From positions 40,838-104,837 of the forward strand of contig SVFY01000011.1 of NCBI GenBank assembly GCA_015056625.1: 64,000 nt of DNA. The letters run 5' to 3'. Position numbers and translations under genes: made by a program. The notes beneath the pieces are model-generated. The model saw nothing but the letters and a program-made list of their open reading frames with translations. It was not told where the DNA came from and did not search any database. This stretch comes from Butyrivibrio sp. GTDB taxonomy: Bacteria > Bacillota > Clostridia > Lachnospirales > Lachnospiraceae. Positions 30,997 to 39,461 of this stretch are shown here, one piece after another; the first letter of the stretch is position 1, and each line of letters opens with the position of its first letter.

Positions 30997-31031
30997 TATG
31001 ATGAAAGATATGATTAACTTTAGCCGATAAT
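30997..31031 (+). promoter_or_regulatory. Surface-regulon promoter element, copy e
   Basis: TATGAT at 30997-31002 and 31009-31014 with linker gaaaga, then 11 bases and GATAAT at 31026-31031. Confidence 0.72.
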
Positions 31032-31086
31032 ATATCTAGAAAGCTAAAGGCGTAGGATGCTGTAGGCGGATTGAAAGGAGAACGAA

Positions 31087-34041
31087 ATGAAAAAGAATAG
31101 TTTAATTAAGGATAAAAAGGTTCTTTCAGCACTCACAATTGGCATTTCTGCAATGATGTTTTTGCAGACTCCAGTTTCAGCGTATGCTGCATACAATGAT
31201 GAGCTGAATGAGAATCCTCCTTCTGAATCTAAAACAGAATCCAGCAAATCACAGTCTGAAAGCAGCTCTGAGCCAGTTACAAACAAGGCTCAGACAGAAG
31301 CTACTCAGGCTTATAATGCATGCGTAAGTGAAACACCAGTGACAGCACCTCCACAGGAAACACCTGCAGTAGAACAGACAGCTGAAACACCTGCAGCAGA
31401 ACAGACAGCTGAAACATCTGCAGCAGAGCAGACTCAGGCAACTCCTACAATTGCAGGCGCTGAGGTTGAGGCTAATGAGGCAGCAGCTATCATCCTTACA
31501 GGCGATGCTGATAATAATATCCCTCCTGCTGGTGTGAAAGAGATTGCAACTGAGGAAGTTGCAGACGCTGTTGGCGAGCTTAAGGATGCTGCAACTGAGG
31601 TGAAAGAAGATGACAACATCGAAAAAGCTGCAGAAGATATAAAGGAAGTGCAGACAAATCTTACAGAGGCAGAAACTGCAAATGAAGAATCTGAAAAGGC
31701 TGATGAAGAAGTAGTAGAAAAAGCCAAAGATGTGGCTGATTTCCTTGAGGGAGACCAGGGTATATTAAAGGTTGCTGACAATGTAGAAGATATAGTTGAT
31801 GAAACCACTACAAAGGGACAGGAGCTTGTTCAGAAGATTGCCAGCGCTGAAACAGATATAGATAAACAGGCTGCAAAGGCAGAGTTTGATAAGTTTGTAG
31901 AAGAGAACACTGAATCCTTGAATGGCCAGATCACTCTTTACGATAGCCTTAGCAGACAGTATGAGGAAGCAGTGGTAGAGCTTTCAAAGGCACAGAAGAA
32001 GCTTAAAGAGCAGGATGACAAGTTCAATGATGAGCTTAACTTAGCTAAAGGTAATGCGGAGGAAGCTAATAAAGAAGTTGAGGCTGCTCAGCAGAAGGTT
32101 GAAGCTCTTGCAAATGCAATGGAGAAAGTTCAGGATGCTATCGCAGATGGCAATAGCGAAGGCGCAGATAATCTTAATAACAAGTATGGAGAAAATGATT
32201 GGAGCAATGTATTTGGCAAGACTCCTGAATCCAGCAGAAATGTAATGAAGGATGTCATTGAAAATTACTACCTTCCTGAAGTGCTTGGATTTAATCTTGT
32301 TAAGGATAAGGATCATGAGGTTAAGTTTACTTTCAATAAGCTTAACAATACTTCTGATAGGTATAATTACGAAAATAATAATACACAGGTAGATTTCTGG
32401 TATCTTGATGAGAATAATGTACTTCAGCAGGGAACAAAGTACTTTAACTGGGATTCAATAGCTAAGACAAACAAAGATCATGAAAACTATAAGGCATCAG
32501 ATACTGAAGCGGCTAAGACTGGCATTGTAATGTATGAAAAGACACAGGAAGATATGGAGGCCGATGCCCTGAATGCTCCATATGAAGCAATGGCTAAAGA
32601 ATTACTTGATAATATGCCTGAAAGCGAAAAGAGTAAATACATAAGAAATCAAAAATTCATTACGCATAAAGATAATTTAAAGCGCTTACAAGAGCAGGGT
32701 GGCTTAAGACTCTACTCCTACGTGGATGGCGACGGCAATATTCAGTACATTACACAGTTCCAGCTTATGGGTGGATATCCTACCGGTAAGAATCCAGTAG
32801 AGGATGCAGGTAATCTTTTACATGAATTTACTAAAACTGTTGACGCTGACGGCAACATAACTTATACCAGTCCCAGAACAGGACAGAGCTTTAAAAACCT
32901 TAAATCTCTTACGGTTGAGAGAAATTCCAACAGCCTTTTAAATGGTGGTAACTGCCTGATAATTGGTGACAGCAATGCAGTTGCTGAGGCCCTTACTGGA
33001 GAAGACAGCTTTGTTAAACAGAATGTTGTAGACAGATACCATATGGATGACGAGTATGTAAAGAAACTGATTGCAGACAACGCTAAGCTTAATACCTTCA
33101 TTGATTCCAATAACTCAAAAAATAAGCAGAAGATGACTGAAAAGTATGATGCTTATGCTAAGGAAGTTGTAGAAGCACAGATCGCAGTTCAGAATGCCAA
33201 CCAGCAGGTTTACGAGCTTTCACAGGCAATTGATGATATCAGAGAAAAGAGCGCTAGAAAGTCCAAGACCATGAAGGCTACCGAGGCTCTTAAGACAACT
33301 GATATTGCAGGCTACTTTGGACTTACCGTTGGTGAGGGAGGCCTGACTGAAGAGGAGGCAGCAGCTCTTAACGACATGACACTTGTTGAGCTTATAAGCG
33401 AGCTTAACCAGCACAAGAAGAAAGCGGATGAAAAGGTAGAAAAAGCTAAAGATGCTTTCAGTGAAAAGGTAAAAAAGATAGTTGCAGATGCTCAGAACGC
33501 GAGCCAGGTTAATCCTTCTGGTGGTGGCGGAGATGACACACCTGATGCTGGCGGCGATACAACACCTGATACTCCTACAACACCAGCAGCTCCAGCAACC
33601 GACGGAGCAATTGCAGCAACAACTACAACAAATCCTTCACCTTCAGCAGCTCCTGTTCTTGCAGCAGTAGAAGCAGCAATGGCAGCAGATGCAGGCGCAG
33701 GACAGGCTAATCCGGCAGCACAGGCTATAGCTGATTTCGCAGCAGGCCAGGCTGATCAGGGCGGCGCAGGAAATGTAGAGATCGCTGATGGCGATGTAGC
33801 TCTTGCAGAGACACCAGATGCAGCTCCTGTTGTTGAAGATGCAGCTGAAACTCTGGCACCTAAGGCAGATATCGAAGATGCAGCTGTGGCTCTTGCTTCC
33901 GAAAGTACAATCAAAGACGAAGCAAAGAAGATGAACTGGTGGTGGATCCTCATCGTAGCACTTCTTGGAGTAACTGGTAAAAAGATGTACGAAGAGCACA
34001 TGAGAAAAGAAGAAGAGAAAAATAAAAACAAAATTGACTGA
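31087..34041 (+). CDS. Large coiled-coil surface protein D with WWW tail
   Basis: 984 residues, start behind AAAGGAGAACGAA. Signal peptide 1-34 (KVLSALTIGISAMMF, ending AYA/A). A Ser/Thr/Ala-rich region has PAAEQTAET-type repeats (about 95-120). Long coiled coil (about 140-355), a central region with FNKLNNTSDRYNY and DNVPESEK-like segments, second coiled coil (about 680-800), and an Ala/Pro-rich linker. The tail is IEDAAVALASES, then MNWWW, membrane helix, KKMYEEHMRKEEE. It is the most diverged of the four but keeps all parts. Likely surface-exposed; no enzyme motif. Confidence 0.78.
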   Translation: MKKNSLIKDKKVLSALTIGISAMMFLQTPVSAYAAYNDELNENPPSESKTESSKSQSESSSEPVTNKAQTEATQAYNACVSETPVTAPPQETPAVEQTAETPAAEQTAETSAAEQTQATPTIAGAEVEANEAAAIILTGDADNNIPPAGVKEIATEEVADAVGELKDAATEVKEDDNIEKAAEDIKEVQTNLTEAETANEESEKADEEVVEKAKDVADFLEGDQGILKVADNVEDIVDETTTKGQELVQKIASAETDIDKQAAKAEFDKFVEENTESLNGQITLYDSLSRQYEEAVVELSKAQKKLKEQDDKFNDELNLAKGNAEEANKEVEAAQQKVEALANAMEKVQDAIADGNSEGADNLNNKYGENDWSNVFGKTPESSRNVMKDVIENYYLPEVLGFNLVKDKDHEVKFTFNKLNNTSDRYNYENNNTQVDFWYLDENNVLQQGTKYFNWDSIAKTNKDHENYKASDTEAAKTGIVMYEKTQEDMEADALNAPYEAMAKELLDNMPESEKSKYIRNQKFITHKDNLKRLQEQGGLRLYSYVDGDGNIQYITQFQLMGGYPTGKNPVEDAGNLLHEFTKTVDADGNITYTSPRTGQSFKNLKSLTVERNSNSLLNGGNCLIIGDSNAVAEALTGEDSFVKQNVVDRYHMDDEYVKKLIADNAKLNTFIDSNNSKNKQKMTEKYDAYAKEVVEAQIAVQNANQQVYELSQAIDDIREKSARKSKTMKATEALKTTDIAGYFGLTVGEGGLTEEEAAALNDMTLVELISELNQHKKKADEKVEKAKDAFSEKVKKIVADAQNASQVNPSGGGGDDTPDAGGDTTPDTPTTPAAPATDGAIAATTTTNPSPSAAPVLAAVEAAMAADAGAGQANPAAQAIADFAAGQADQGGAGNVEIADGDVALAETPDAAPVVEDAAETLAPKADIEDAAVALASESTIKDEAKKMNWWWILIVALLGVTGKKMYEEHMRKEEEKNKNKID

Positions 34042-34060
34042 TGACAGGTCATGAATCTAA

Positions 34061-34096
34061 GGCCCCTGCTCATATCGAGCAGGGGCCAAATTTATT
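34061..34096 (+). terminator. Intrinsic terminator after surface protein D
   Basis: GGCCCCTGCTC and GAGCAGGGGCC are perfect 11-base arms with a five-base loop, followed by AAATTTATTTAT. Confidence 0.85.
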
Positions 34097-34110
34097 TATA
34101 TTTTCTTCTT

Positions 34111-34139
34111 TTGACCTGTGCATTTATATATGCTATGCT
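34111..34139 (+). promoter_or_regulatory. Promoter of the EAL gene
   Basis: TTGACC (34111-34116), 17 bases, TATGCT (34134-34139): an ordinary vegetative-type promoter, unlike the surface-gene promoters. Confidence 0.65.
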
Positions 34140-34174
34140 CAATATATCAGCAACAATAAAGGGAGATTTCGTTC

Positions 34175-36628
34175 ATGGCCACGTCAGTAAAGCAGTATGT
34201 CGCTGAAAATATTGATAAGGCTTTAGAAAGCGGATGGATCAAGGTTTATTACCAGCCTGTTATCCGTTCCCTTACCGAGCAGTTATGTGGTGCTGAGTCC
34301 CTTGCCCGTTGGATCGATCCTGAGATGGGCTTTCTTCCACCTGATAAATTCATAGGAACCTTGGAAAAGACAAGACAGATCCATAAGCTTGATCTTTTTA
34401 TCATAGAACAGGTATGCAAGGATATTTCTGAAAGATTAAAAAACAAGCTCCCTGCTGTTCCTGTATCTGTAAATGTATCAAGGCTGGACTTTGAAGAAGT
34501 GGATATGCTAGAGGCTTTAGAAGAATTTGTCGACAGGTATGATGTTCCAAGGGATTACATCCATATAGAAGTAACAGAGAGCATGATCGTATCTGATGCT
34601 GAACTTATGGAGAGGATGATCGACAGCTTCAGAGAGGCTGGATACGAGGTCTGGATGGATGATTTTGGAAGTGGATACTCATCCCTTAATCTTCTTAAGG
34701 ACTACAACTTTGATACCATCAAGCTTGATATGGAGTTTTTGCGGAAGTTCACCGAAAAGTCCAAAGCTATCATGACTTCCACTATTACCATGGCCAAGAA
34801 TATCGACATAGCCACCTTGGCAGAGGGCGTTGAGACTATTGAGCAGGTGAACTTTCTCAGAAAAATCGGATGTGGAAGACTTCAAGGCTATTATTATGGC
34901 AAGCCAATGCCAATTGATGAGTTCTTTAAGCATATTGGAAAACAGAATATAAAAATTGAAGAGAGAAAGTGGAGACATTTCTATGATGTTGCCGGCAAGG
35001 CTGCAAGGGCAACGGATGAGCCCCTGGAGATCATAGAGGACGATGGAAAAGAGTTCAGGACTCTTTTCATGAATGAGCCATACATGGCCCAGGTATTTGA
35101 AAAAGCAACCACTCTTTCTGATACGGATGAGCAGATATACCACACCGCGTCACCTCTTATAAAGAAGTATCGTGAGTTCGCAAACATCATGGAAACTTCG
35201 AAAAATCAGGAGACTTTTTATTATACCGGTAATGGCAATATCTACAGATTTGTGGGACAGGTTATTGCTGAAAATGAAGGAAAATACATTATCAAGGGGG
35301 CAATCCATAATATCTCTTCTGATAAATCCCTTCGCATGCAGCATAGCGTAGATAATAAGTTAAAAGAGCTTAACCACCTCTTTCATAATATTTTGCAGAT
35401 CAATCCTACTGCAGATACGGCGATACCGCTTCTTGGAAGATCTACATTCCAGCAGGTTGATGGCACAAGTACGTTAAGTGAAGTTATAGCCAGCGTAAAA
35501 GCTGATGTTGTATCATCTGCAGACCGTCAAAGGTTTGAAGAGTTTTCAGATCCTGCCACTTTAAAAGAGAGAGTTCAAAAATCTGAAGCTGGTTATATAG
35601 AAAATGTCTTCAGGATGAAGCAGAATGATGGCTCATATAAGTGGACAGCCAGTGTGATAATGATCATTCCGGGAACCGGTGGAAAAGAGTTTATGGTCTG
35701 TATAAGAACTCTGCCGGAGAGAATAAAAGACACCATAGATGAATCTGGTGGAATGTTCAGGTTTGAGGATTATGGTCTTAAATCAGATGAGCTTGAGCTT
35801 TATTCCAAGCTGTTTATGAACTTTGTGGCCAATTCTTCCGTCAAGTTTTTCTGGAAAGACAAGAACAGGAACTTTATTGGAGCAAGCCAGGCTTTCCTGG
35901 ACTTTTTCGGAATAACTTCGGTGGATGATATTAAAGGAAAACCCTCAGAAAAGCAAAACTGGTCGGTTGACAAGGAAAGAAGTATAAAAGAAGACACTGC
36001 TATCCTCACAAAGGGAGAAACTGTGGACAATGCTCCGTCTCAATACATAATCAATGGAGTTATTCACAACACTATCTGCAATAAGGCACCTGTATATTCC
36101 AATGGCAAGATTGTGGGAATCATGGGGTATCTCATTGATATTGGAGAAGAGTTAAAGCGCATGGATTCCTTCTATCAGATCGATACCATCGACAAGGTGA
36201 CGGGACTTATGTCCATAAGGGCATTCTTGAGCTCAATGGTGGATTATTCTATTCAGTACGCCCAGAATGCCGCTGACTATGGAGTGATAATACTGAAGAA
36301 TGTAAATCAGGAGCGGATAGAGGCTTCATATGGAAAAGAGTTTTCAGATAAAGTGCTGAAGACGATCGCCGACAAGATTGTTGAGACTACAGGCTCAAGC
36401 TGTGCAATATGCAGAGTAAGAAAGTCGGACTTTGCACTTATTACTCATGCAAGTGCCCTCAAGGAACTTGAAATCATCGCAGCTTCGTTGAAAAAGAGGA
36501 TCGAAGCTGTTAAAGCAGTTGATGGAAACAGTGTGACTCTTAAAATGATAACCGCTGCGGCTCTTAGGTCAGAGGATGATATGGAAGCTGAAGGAGTATA
36601 TCACACAGCGCTTACAAGGCTTAAATGA
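34175..36628 (+). CDS. EAL-PAS-GGDEF protein, c-di-GMP phosphodiesterase
   Basis: 817 residues, cytoplasmic, preceded by AAAGGGAG. An N-terminal EAL domain (1-255) keeps the known catalytic residues: ESLARW (the EAL motif with Ser), SVNVSRLDF, IEVTES, WMDDFGSGYSSL, IKLD, AEGVET and GRLQGYYYGKP. It should hydrolyse c-di-GMP. The middle holds sensory regions, at least one PAS-like (about 540-660, ending YLIDIGEELKR). The C-terminal domain (about 665-815) has the GGDEF fold start KVTGLMSIRAFL, but the signature is RVRKSDF, so cyclase activity is not expected. The EAL-first order is unusual. A c-di-GMP-I-type riboswitch lies 7 kb upstream. Confidence 0.85.
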   Translation: MATSVKQYVAENIDKALESGWIKVYYQPVIRSLTEQLCGAESLARWIDPEMGFLPPDKFIGTLEKTRQIHKLDLFIIEQVCKDISERLKNKLPAVPVSVNVSRLDFEEVDMLEALEEFVDRYDVPRDYIHIEVTESMIVSDAELMERMIDSFREAGYEVWMDDFGSGYSSLNLLKDYNFDTIKLDMEFLRKFTEKSKAIMTSTITMAKNIDIATLAEGVETIEQVNFLRKIGCGRLQGYYYGKPMPIDEFFKHIGKQNIKIEERKWRHFYDVAGKAARATDEPLEIIEDDGKEFRTLFMNEPYMAQVFEKATTLSDTDEQIYHTASPLIKKYREFANIMETSKNQETFYYTGNGNIYRFVGQVIAENEGKYIIKGAIHNISSDKSLRMQHSVDNKLKELNHLFHNILQINPTADTAIPLLGRSTFQQVDGTSTLSEVIASVKADVVSSADRQRFEEFSDPATLKERVQKSEAGYIENVFRMKQNDGSYKWTASVIMIIPGTGGKEFMVCIRTLPERIKDTIDESGGMFRFEDYGLKSDELELYSKLFMNFVANSSVKFFWKDKNRNFIGASQAFLDFFGITSVDDIKGKPSEKQNWSVDKERSIKEDTAILTKGETVDNAPSQYIINGVIHNTICNKAPVYSNGKIVGIMGYLIDIGEELKRMDSFYQIDTIDKVTGLMSIRAFLSSMVDYSIQYAQNAADYGVIILKNVNQERIEASYGKEFSDKVLKTIADKIVETTGSSCAICRVRKSDFALITHASALKELEIIAASLKKRIEAVKAVDGNSVTLKMITAAALRSEDDMEAEGVYHTALTRLK

Positions 36629-36635
36629 GCATGGC

Positions 36636-37010
36636 TTATTTAAACTCATTTGAATAATAGGGCACAACAATGCTGGTGCCAGCAAGGATTTGCCCACTTT
36701 CATTCAGGTGATTGGTATTTATGACTTCATTAATATAATGCTGTTTTTTATCACCGGAAGCCAGATATTTATCAGCGATGCTGTCAAGGGTGTCTCCAGC
36801 CTTGACTTCTACCTGGGTGTAGTACTTGTAGGAGATCTCGCCCTGAGCCTGAGCGCTTGACAGAAGCGTCCAGAAAATAAATGCGATACAAAATACGATA
36901 GTAAAGATTATGAGCGCCAGTGCTATTCTCTGGCGCTTTACTATTTTAAGGCGCCTTGCCCTGTTCTCTTTTATCCGAAGTTCTCTGTATGCCATGTATG
37001 CTGCGTCCAT
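36636..37010 (-). CDS. Single-pass membrane protein with LysM domain (YneA-like)
   Basis: 124 residues from a start behind GGAGGT. A basic cytoplasmic N-terminus (1-28), a membrane helix (about 29-52) and an outer LysM domain (about 66-120: QVEVKAGDTLDSIADKYL, VINTNHLNESGQILAGTSIVVP). LysM binds peptidoglycan. Size and layout match YneA-type proteins, which in Bacillus hold back division during the SOS response; that role is not shown here, and no LexA box was noticed. It is convergent with the EAL gene with only seven bases between. Confidence 0.75.
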   Translation of the reverse strand: MDAAYMAYRELRIKENRARRLKIVKRQRIALALIIFTIVFCIAFIFWTLLSSAQAQGEISYKYYTQVEVKAGDTLDSIADKYLASGDKKQHYINEVINTNHLNESGQILAGTSIVVPYYSNEFK

Positions 37011-37091
37011 ATGCTACCTCCTTGGTAACTATTTCTTATGCTTTTATTGTACTCACGAGGTGTCCGATTTATACCTCTTAATACCGACCCC

Positions 37092-37168
37092 TTGACGTTT
37101 CACAGTTTATGTGTTATTGTCATCGTGACAGTAGATTAGAAGTGAGCTTTCCGGAGCTCACTTTTCTT
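37092..37168 (+). promoter_or_regulatory. Promoter and leader hairpin of the rimP-nusA operon
   Basis: TTGACG (37092-37097), 17 bases, TATTGT (37115-37120). Then AAGTGAGCT (37140-37148) and AGCTCACTT (37155-37163) form a 9-bp stem followed by TTTTCTT, a terminator-like attenuator about 20 bases before rimP. Such a structure would fit autocontrol by NusA, which acts on hairpins; this is inference. Confidence 0.65.
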
Positions 37169-37186
37169 ATGCCTAAGAGGTGATTT

Positions 37187-37651
37187 ATGTCAAAGAAAAG
37201 CGAAATAGAAGCAAAAACAGAAGCTATGCTTAAGCCTATCGCAGATAAATGCGGGGTTGAGATCTATGACGTTGAGTACGTCAAGGAAGCTGGCGAGTGG
37301 TACCTTAGGGCCTACATCGACAAGGAAGGCGGAGTTAACATCAACGACTGCGTAGATGTAAACCATGCTCTGTCAGATGCCCTGGATGAGGACGACTTCA
37401 TAGATGAAGCCTATACCCTTGAGGTTTCAAGCCCAGGACTAGGCAGACAGCTCAAAAAAGACAGGCACTTAGAGAAGTCCATTGGCAAGGAGGTTGAGCT
37501 AAAGCTCTTTAAACCTCAGGATGGAACCAAGGAGTTTGCCGGTGTACTTAAGGGATTCGATGAATCCACAGTAACCGTAACTATAAATGAAAAAGATGTA
37601 ACTTTCATAAGAAAAGAGATATCAGTCATTAAACTTGCGCTGGACTTTTGA
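37187..37651 (+). CDS. rimP: Ribosome maturation factor RimP
   Basis: 154 residues. VEIYDVEYVKEAGEWYLRAYID (about 24-45) and DALDEDDFIDEAYTLEVSSPGL (about 64-85) are the family's conserved segments. RimP is needed for 30S subunit maturation. It precedes nusA with 24 bases between, as in most bacteria. Confidence 0.96.
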   Translation: MSKKSEIEAKTEAMLKPIADKCGVEIYDVEYVKEAGEWYLRAYIDKEGGVNINDCVDVNHALSDALDEDDFIDEAYTLEVSSPGLGRQLKKDRHLEKSIGKEVELKLFKPQDGTKEFAGVLKGFDESTVTVTINEKDVTFIRKEISVIKLALDF

Positions 37652-37675
37652 TCCGGTCAAAAAAAGGAGATTACA

Positions 37676-38851
37676 ATGAGTAAAGAATTAATGGATGCCC
37701 TTGAGCTGCTTGAGAAGGAAAAGAACATCAGCAAGGATTCACTGTTTGATGCTATCGAGAATTCTCTTGTGACTGCCTGCAAGAACAACTTTGGAAAGGC
37801 AGAGAATGTCAGAGTTGAAGTTGACAGAGTAAACTGCGACTTTAAGTGCTATGCAGACAAGGAAGTTGTTGAGACTGCAGATGATGTTATGGATCCTCAG
37901 ATTGAGATCAGTCTTGACGATGCCAAGAAGATCAGTAAAAAGGCTAAGGTTGGCGACATCGTAGCTGTTTCACTTAACTCCAAGGAGTTCGGAAGAATTG
38001 CTACACAGAATGCCAAGAACGTAATCCTTCAGAAGATCCGTGAGGAGGAGCGCGGCGCTATTTATAACGAATACTTTGAAAAAGAGCATGACATCGTAAC
38101 AGGTGTTGTTCAGAGATTTATCGGCAAGAACATCAGCATCAACCTTGGAAGAGCAGATGCTATCCTCAACGAGAACGAGCAGGTTAAGGGTGAAGTTTAC
38201 AGACCTACTCAGAGACTCAGGGTATATGTTCTTGAAGTCAAGAACGGCTCAAAGGGACCAAGGATCCTTGTATCCCGTACACATCCAGATCTTGTAAAGA
38301 GACTTTTTGAGCAGGAAGTTGCTGAGATTCAGGACGGAACTGTTGAGATCAAGTCAATCGCAAGAGAGGCTGGAAGCCGTACCAAGATCGCTGTTTACTC
38401 TAAGGACCCTAACGTAGATGCAGTTGGTGCTTGCGTAGGTGTCAATGGTAACAGAGTTAACCTTATAGTAGATGAGCTGGGCGGCGAGAAGATCGACGTC
38501 ATCAACTGGGATGAGAACCCTGGTAATCTTATCCAGAACGCTCTTTCTCCTGCTAAGATCGTAGCAGTATTTGCTGATCCTGATGAGAAGAGTGCCAAGG
38601 TTGTAGTTCCTGACTATCAGCTTTCACTTGCCATTGGTAAGGAAGGTCAGAATGCGAGACTTGCAGCAAGACTTACAGGCTACAAGATCGATATCAAGGA
38701 TGAGACTCATGCCAAGGATGCTCCTGGATTCCGTATGGAAGACTATATGGATGATGAGGATTACGATGAGGAGTATGAAGGCGAGTACGAGGGCGAGTAT
38801 GATGAGGCTGAGTACGAGGAGTCTTCAGAGGAGCAGAACACTGAGGAGTGA
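37676..38851 (+). CDS. nusA: Transcription elongation factor NusA
   Basis: 391 residues: N-terminal RNA polymerase-binding domain, S1 domain (about 135-200), and two KH domains including DPNVDAVGACVGVNGNRV and LAIGKEGQNARLAARLTGYKIDI. The C-terminal 35 residues are an extremely acidic Asp/Glu/Tyr tail; there are no E. coli-type acidic repeats. NusA affects pausing, termination and antitermination. Confidence 0.97.
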   Translation: MSKELMDALELLEKEKNISKDSLFDAIENSLVTACKNNFGKAENVRVEVDRVNCDFKCYADKEVVETADDVMDPQIEISLDDAKKISKKAKVGDIVAVSLNSKEFGRIATQNAKNVILQKIREEERGAIYNEYFEKEHDIVTGVVQRFIGKNISINLGRADAILNENEQVKGEVYRPTQRLRVYVLEVKNGSKGPRILVSRTHPDLVKRLFEQEVAEIQDGTVEIKSIAREAGSRTKIAVYSKDPNVDAVGACVGVNGNRVNLIVDELGGEKIDVINWDENPGNLIQNALSPAKIVAVFADPDEKSAKVVVPDYQLSLAIGKEGQNARLAARLTGYKIDIKDETHAKDAPGFRMEDYMDDEDYDEEYEGEYEGEYDEAEYEESSEEQNTEE

Positions 38852-38858
38852 TTCTTAA

Positions 38859-39116
38859 ATGCAAAAGAAAATTCCAATGAGAAAATGCGTTGGTTGCGGC
38901 GAGATGAAGGACAAAAAAGACCTCATCAGGATAATAAGAACAAATGAGGGTGAGATCCTTTTAGACGCAACAGGTAAGGCCAATGGCCGCGGCGCATATA
39001 TCTGCAAAAGTGCTGAGTGTCTTAAAAAGGCTGGAAAAAACAAGGGCCTCGAAAGGTCACTTAAGGCGCAGGTTCCGGAAGAAGTTCTGGAACGTATAGA
39101 AAAGGAGCTTATATAA
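38859..39116 (+). CDS. rnpM: YlxR family RNA-binding protein (RnpM)
   Basis: 85 residues. RKCVGCGEMKDKKDLIRIIR (about 6-25) and GRGAYICKSAECLKKA (about 42-57) are the YlxR hallmarks. In Bacillus the family member is reported to bind RNase P RNA. It sits between nusA and the L7Ae-like gene, as usual in Firmicutes. Confidence 0.93.
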   Translation: MQKKIPMRKCVGCGEMKDKKDLIRIIRTNEGEILLDATGKANGRGAYICKSAECLKKAGKNKGLERSLKAQVPEEVLERIEKELI

Positions 39117-39119
39117 ATT

Positions 39120-39461
39120 TTGGATCCTAATAAAGTTTATTCCCTGATCAGTCTGTCTATGCGGGCTGGTAAGGTAAAAAGCGGAGAGTTTGCCACTATG
39201 GAAGCGATCCGGGGCAAAACTGCTCATCTTGTGATTGTTACTGAAGATGCTTCAGACAACACTATCAAGCAGTTTACAGATAAATGTAAGTATTATGATG
39301 TACCAATAGCTTTTTTTGGTGACAAGGAGAGCCTTGGACATGCAATAGGTAAGGGTGTTCGAACAAGTCTGGCAATTACGGACTTAGGGTTGTCAAAGTC
39401 ACTTCGAAAGAACTTACTCACAGAAGAAACTGGCGGAGGGAATGTGAATGGCGAAAATTAA
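39120..39461 (+). CDS. ylxQ: L7Ae-family RNA-binding protein YlxQ
   Basis: 113 residues from a TTG start at 39120, three bases after the previous stop; no ATG fits the conserved N-terminus. [37 protein letters not shown] and [20 protein letters not shown] are the L7Ae/YbxF-like signature, probably a kink-turn binder. It overlaps infB by 14 bases. Confidence 0.92.
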   Translation: MDPNKVYSLISLSMRAGKVKSGEFATMEAIRGKTAHLVIVTEDASDNTIKQFTDKCKYYDVPIAFFGDKESLGHAIGKGVRTSLAITDLGLSKSLRKNLLTEETGGGNVNGEN

